Shown one piece after another: positions 8,422-11,085 of a stretch of 11,085 nucleotides of DNA. The stretch's first letter is position 1, and each line of letters begins with the position of its first letter. Origin of the DNA: Deltaproteobacteria bacterium (GTDB lineage: Bacteria > Myxococcota_A > UBA9160 > JAFDET01); NCBI GenBank assembly GCA_019310195.1, contig JAFDET010000132.1, forward strand, positions 1-11,085. Direction: 5' to 3'. A model generated the notes under the pieces. The model had not been told where the DNA came from. It did no database searches and worked only from the letters and a program-made list of their open reading frames with translations. Made by a program: the position numbers and the translations under genes.

Positions 8422-9440
8422 GTGCCCGAGATCGACGAGCTGCTGCGACATCTGAAAGACGTCGATGGGTCGGACCTGCACCTGTCGGCGGGCCGCGAGC
8501 CCAGGATCCGTGTGCACGGCGAGCTGGCGCCCATCGAGGGGCGGGCGGTGCTGGACCACGAGGGGCTGATGGCGCTGCTCGAGCCTGTTGCCGCCGACGT
8601 CCACTGGCGGGAGTATGTCGAGACCAACGACGTGGACTTCGCCTACGGCCTGGAGGGTGTGGCCCGCTTCCGCGCCAACTACTTCATGCAGGAGCACGGT
8701 GCCGGCGCCGTATTCCGCATCATTCCCGAGCAGATCATTCCGCTCCAGGACCTGAAGGTGCCCGACGCCATCGGTCGGCTGGCGGATCTGCGCAACGGTC
8801 TTGTGGTGGTGACCGGGCCGACGGGATCGGGCAAGTCCACGACGCTGGCGGCGATCGTCCACAAGATCAACAGCGGCTCCAGGCGCCACATCGTCACCAT
8901 CGAGGACCCGGTGGAGTTCGTGCACCAGAACCGGGAGTCGGTGCTCTCGCACCGGGAGGTCGGCATCCACACCAAGTCATTCGCGGCGGCGCTGCGCTCG
9001 GCCGTGCGCCAGGACGCCGACGTGGTGTTGGTGGGTGAGATGCGCGACCGCGAGACGATCTCCATGGCGATCACCGCCGCCGAGATGGGCACCCTGGTCT
9101 TCGGGACGCTGCACACCAACGGCGCCGCCAAGACCATCGACCGCATCATCGACGCCTTCCCCTGGCGGCCGTGGTGTCTCAGCTCCTGCTGCCCGCCGCC
9201 GGCGGCAGCGGACGCGTCGCCGTGAACGAAATCCTGCTGCGAACCCAGGGCCTGCCCAACGTGATCCGCGAGGGCAACACCCAGATGATCGATTCGATCA
9301 TCCAGAGCGGAAAGGGCGAGGGCATGCAAGGCATGGACGACGCGCTCCACGAGCAGCTCGGGGCCGGGCGCATCACCCCCCGCGACGCGTACATGAAGGC
9401 CCGCGACAAGGCTCGCTTCGAAGCCCTGATTCCGGACTAA
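8422..9440 (+). pseudogene. pilT: pilT, type IV pilus retraction ATPase, broken by ~43-bp deletion
   Basis: The GTG at 8422 has an ideal AGGAG (8411-8415) 6 nt upstream and gives MPEIDELLRHLKDVDGSDLH, a normal PilT start. The first 247 residues are canonical: SDLHLSAG, Walker A GPTGSGKSTT (132-141), IVTIEDPVEF (157-166), VLVGEMRDRETIS (202-214), TLHTNGAAKTIDRIIDAFP (229-247). After the proline codon at 9160-9162 the frame reads nonsense and stops at 9225. The correct continuation LAAVVSQLLLP appears in another frame starting at 9162 and runs to TAA at 9440, including GLPNVIREGNT (PilT C-terminal signature region) and GKGEGMQGMDDAL. Compared with the neighbouring ATPase, 14 residues between FP and the S-L-x-A-V-V-S-Q motif are missing. 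Restored length would be about 353, normal for PilT. Only an N-terminal fragment of about 267 residues with intact Walker motifs, and possibly a C-terminal piece by reinitiation at GTG 9171, could be made. Twitching motility would rest on the upstream PilT-like gene unless another pilT exists. Confidence 0.88.
9160..9164 (+). other. Deletion junction within pilT
   Basis: The last in-frame codon of the first frame is ccc at 9160-9162, and the first codon of the second frame is ctg at 9162-9164, so the two halves share one base. With a 14-codon gap relative to the neighbouring paralogue this implies loss of about 43 bp; 40 or 46 would fit if the spacing differs by one codon. A run such as tccc could have occurred at both ends of the lost segment, which would make a short-homology deletion easy. 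That is inference, since the lost bases cannot be seen. Confidence 0.7.
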
Positions 9441-9571
9441 GGAACCTCTGGGACAGTCCCGTCAGTTCCGGCGCACTCGCGCACGGTCGCCTCCGGGTCG
9501 CGCAGCGCGTCGCGGATGAACTCGCGACCGGCGGCCTGGCGGGCACGGGCGGCGGGGTCGGCGTTGGTCAC
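9437..9571 (-). pseudogene. Short leftward ORF, possibly a truncated gene remnant (44 aa)
   Basis: A GTG at 9571 preceded by AGAGGTG about 8 nt upstream opens a 44-residue frame that ends at TAG 9437, overlapping the pilT stop region. Codons 1-34 use G or C at almost every third position, like real genes of this window, and read MTNADPAARARQAAGREFIR and onward as an amphipathic helix. The last ten or so codons lose this bias and coincide with the nested inverted repeat at 9441-9469, so the gene may have been cut short by that element. I do not recognise a family. It may also be chance, because GC-rich DNA often shows such frames. Confidence 0.3.
9441..9469. repeat. Nested inverted repeat directly after pilT
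   Basis: Outer arms GGAAC (9441-9445) and GTTCC (9465-9469) enclose inner arms GGGAC (9450-9454) and GTCCC (9456-9460) around a single A, with 4-nt spacers on both sides. As RNA it would fold as a short two-part hairpin with a symmetric internal loop. It begins on the base after the pilT stop. It could be a weak terminator, although no T-run follows in either direction, or a member of a dispersed palindromic repeat family. Only one copy is in the window, so repeat status is unproven. The rest of the gap to ruvX (9470-9625) shows no clear promoter. Confidence 0.55.
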
Positions 9572-9625
9572 GTAAGTCGCACCTCTGGCGGGGCTTTTCT
9601 CCTTGATCGGCTAGCCTCGGCGCCG

Positions 9626-10066
9626 ATGCCTGAATCCGGCCGGATCCTCGGGGTGGACTACGGAACTCGCCGCATCGGGCTGGCGGTCTCCGACTCCGAG
9701 GGCCAGATCGCCTTTCCGGAGGGGACGCTCGAGAGCCGCGGCGCGCGCCGCGACCTGGAGTCGCTCTGCGCCCTGGTGAAGGAGAAGGGTGTGGTGGGCA
9801 TCGTGGTGGGCCTGCCGCTCCACATGGACGGCCGCCGCGGGCCCGAGGCCGAGGCCGCCGAGGCCTTCGGGCGCAAGCTGGGCGAGGCCACAGGCCTGCC
9901 GGTGGAGATGCTGGACGAGCGCTGGACCACCCAGGAGGCGGACCGGGCGCTCCGCGAGTCGGGCCGCAAGGGCAAGAAGAAGCGCCAGGTGATCGACGCC
10001 GTGGCCGCCACACTGCTGCTGCGCACCTACCTGGAGCGCCGTACCCGGGTGGAGACGCGCTCGTGA
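9626..10066 (+). CDS. ruvX: Putative pre-16S rRNA nuclease (RuvX/YqgF Holliday-junction-resolvase-like)
   Basis: A 146-residue YqgF/RuvX protein with an RNase H-like fold, essential in many bacteria and implicated in processing the 5' end of pre-16S rRNA. It was earlier named a Holliday junction resolvase by similarity. Motifs: LGVDYGTRRIGLAVSD (8-23) with the first catalytic Asp D11, VVGLPLHMDGRRG (60-72), DERWTTQEA (97-105) and VIDAVAATLLLRTYL (122-136) with the last catalytic Asp D124. Length is normal. The ATG at 9626 gives the expected short N-terminus before strand one, but no Shine-Dalgarno is visible, so the message may be leaderless or weakly initiated. Its stop overlaps the mltG start by four bases (GTGA), showing translational coupling. 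ruvX beside mltG is a common bacterial arrangement. Confidence 0.95.
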   Translation: MPESGRILGVDYGTRRIGLAVSDSEGQIAFPEGTLESRGARRDLESLCALVKEKGVVGIVVGLPLHMDGRRGPEAEAAEAFGRKLGEATGLPVEMLDERWTTQEADRALRESGRKGKKKRQVIDAVAATLLLRTYLERRTRVETRS

Positions 10067-11085
10067 GTAGCAGCGGGAAGACCCTGGTCTACGCGCTGGC
10101 GGGGCTGGCCCTGGTCGGCGCACTGGGGGCCGGCGCCGCCGCGCTCGCCCTGCGCAGTGCGCTGGAGCCGGCCGGCCCGGCCGATGCCGAGCCGGTGCTC
10201 TTCGAGGTGCCTCGCGGCACCAGCCTGTCTGCCGTGGCCCGGCGCCTGGAAAGCCAGGGGTTGATCCGTGACGCACGCGCTCTGGGCCTGCTGGCGCGCT
10301 GGCGCGGCCAGGCCGAGCGGCTCCACGCCGGCGAGTACGAGCTCGCGTCCGCCGCGTCCGCCGGCGAGATTCTCGACATCCTCGTGGCCGGCAAGGTGAA
10401 GCACTGGGAGGTGGCGATTCCCGAGGGCCTGCGCATCGAGGCGATCGCCGCGCGCCTGGCCGAGCCCGGCCTGGTGGAGGCCGACGCCTTCGTCGCCTTC
10501 GCCTGGGATCCCGCCAATGCCGAGGCGCTGGGCGTCGCGGGTCCCACCCTGGAGGGGTACCTCTTCCCCGAGACCTACCGCCTGCCGCGCGGCCTTTCGA
10601 CGCGCGAGGTGGCCAAGACCCTGGTCGACCACTTCCTCCAGGTGTGGAGGACGCTGGAGCCCCTGGCCGGCGAGCGGGGCATGGACATGCGCGAGGTCGT
10701 CACCCTGGCGTCCATCGTGGAGAAGGAAACCGGCGCCGCGCCGGAGCGGCCGCTGATCGCCGGCGTCTTCCACAACCGGCTGAAGCGCGGCATGCGCCTC
10801 GAGAGCGATCCCACCACCATCTACGGAATTCAGGATTTCGACGGCAACCTGACCCGCGCCCACCTGGAAGACGGCAGCAACGTCTACAACACCTACAAGA
10901 TTCCGGCGCTGCCGCCCGGCCCCATCGCCAGCCCCGGGGCCGCGGCCCTGCGCGCCGTGCTGGAGCCCGCACCCACGAACTTTCTCTTCTTCGTGTCGCG
11001 CAACGACGGCACCCACATCTTCGCGCGCAGCTACGCCGAGCACGAGCAGAACGTCGATCGCTACCAGCGCAGCAAGAGAAGGAAG
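10063..11085 (+). CDS. mltG: Endolytic murein transglycosylase MltG (3' end outside window)
   Basis: An open frame from GTG 10063 to the window edge, 341 codons without a stop. MltG (YceG family) is an inner-membrane lytic transglycosylase that cleaves nascent glycan strands and is thought to end their growth. Residues 7-30 are one hydrophobic anchor, followed by a LysM-like region (about 45-112: VLFEVPRGTSLSAVARRL and HAGEYEL) and the catalytic domain: GYLFPETYRLP (165-175), LASIVEKETG (215-224) with E220 at the catalytic Glu position, VFHNRLKRGMRLESDPTTIYG (235-255), YNTYKIPALPPGPIASPG (275-292) and the end region HIFARSYAEHEQNV. A sequence this far along is close to the normal C-terminus, so only a few residues are probably missing. 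The start is supported by GGAG (10051-10054) 8 nt upstream inside ruvX and by the GTGA overlap. Confidence 0.95.
   Translation, partial: MSSSGKTLVYALAGLALVGALGAGAAALALRSALEPAGPADAEPVLFEVPRGTSLSAVARRLESQGLIRDARALGLLARWRGQAERLHAGEYELASAASAGEILDILVAGKVKHWEVAIPEGLRIEAIAARLAEPGLVEADAFVAFAWDPANAEALGVAGPTLEGYLFPETYRLPRGLSTREVAKTLVDHFLQVWRTLEPLAGERGMDMREVVTLASIVEKETGAAPERPLIAGVFHNRLKRGMRLESDPTTIYGIQDFDGNLTRAHLEDGSNVYNTYKIPALPPGPIASPGAAALRAVLEPAPTNFLFFVSRNDGTHIFARSYAEHEQNVDRYQRSKRRK

Noticed and set aside
6700..8970. Very long leftward open frame (756 codons) antisense to the HEAT and pilT-like genes
   Set aside because: It is a shadow created by high GC third positions in the real genes; the opposite strand shows clear HEAT and PilT motifs, and the antisense product has no recognisable motif.
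9035..10066. Rightward 343-codon frame starting inside pilT and ending at the ruvX stop
   Set aside because: Only its last 146 residues are protein-like (RuvX from 9626); the upstream part is a wrong frame of pilT and intergenic DNA.

Overview
The window is dense, very GC-rich bacterial chromosome. Coding frames use almost only G or C at third positions, and GTG and TTG starts are common. The gene content is core chromosomal: recA, cinA, thpR, pgpA, ruvX, mltG and two PilT-family ATPases. The pgpA-cinA-thpR-recA order and the type IV pilus ATPases suggest a Gram-negative, possibly gliding or twitching bacterium of the Myxococcota/deltaproteobacterial kind. That placement is inference; another GC-rich Gram-negative phylum is possible. 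I see no insertion sequence, phage, CRISPR or RNA gene.

Layout. Positions 1-45 hold the first 15 codons of a leftward gene whose start looks like a CBS-domain protein. A small secreted cysteine-containing protein runs rightward (198-533). It converges on a leftward zinc metalloprotease (549-1312) that is broken by an 8-bp tandem duplication at the zinc-binding motif. Next is a compact leftward operon, read in transcription order as pgpA, cinA, thpR, recA (4920 or 5019 down to 1431). Its genes overlap or nearly abut, and a strong hairpin follows recA. A divergent intergenic region (about 5020-5176) separates this operon from a rightward cluster: a HEAT-repeat protein (5177-6964), a PilT-like ATPase with an N-terminal GspE/MshE-like helical domain (6973-8412), and a canonical PilT (8422-9440). 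The canonical PilT has lost about 43 bp, which shifts the frame. After a short stretch with a nested inverted repeat and a leftward ORF remnant come ruvX (9626-10066) and mltG (10063 to the window end), which overlap by four bases.

How the genes fit together. The leftward operon joins phospholipid synthesis (PgpA), nucleotide/NMN repair (CinA), RNA 2',3'-cyclic phosphate chemistry (ThpR) and recombination (RecA), an arrangement seen in several bacterial groups. The HEAT/PilT-like/PilT genes are 8-9 nt apart and read as one transcription unit, probably for pilus retraction or its control. RuvX (pre-16S rRNA nuclease) and MltG (peptidoglycan lytic transglycosylase) form a second, translationally coupled pair.

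The main surprises are two independent frame-breaking lesions, each with a clear molecular signature: the 8-bp duplication in the metalloprotease and the microdeletion in pilT. Either could be genuine gene decay or an assembly artefact, and read mapping would decide. The most system-like item is the HEAT plus dual-PilT cassette. I found no convincing wholly new system.
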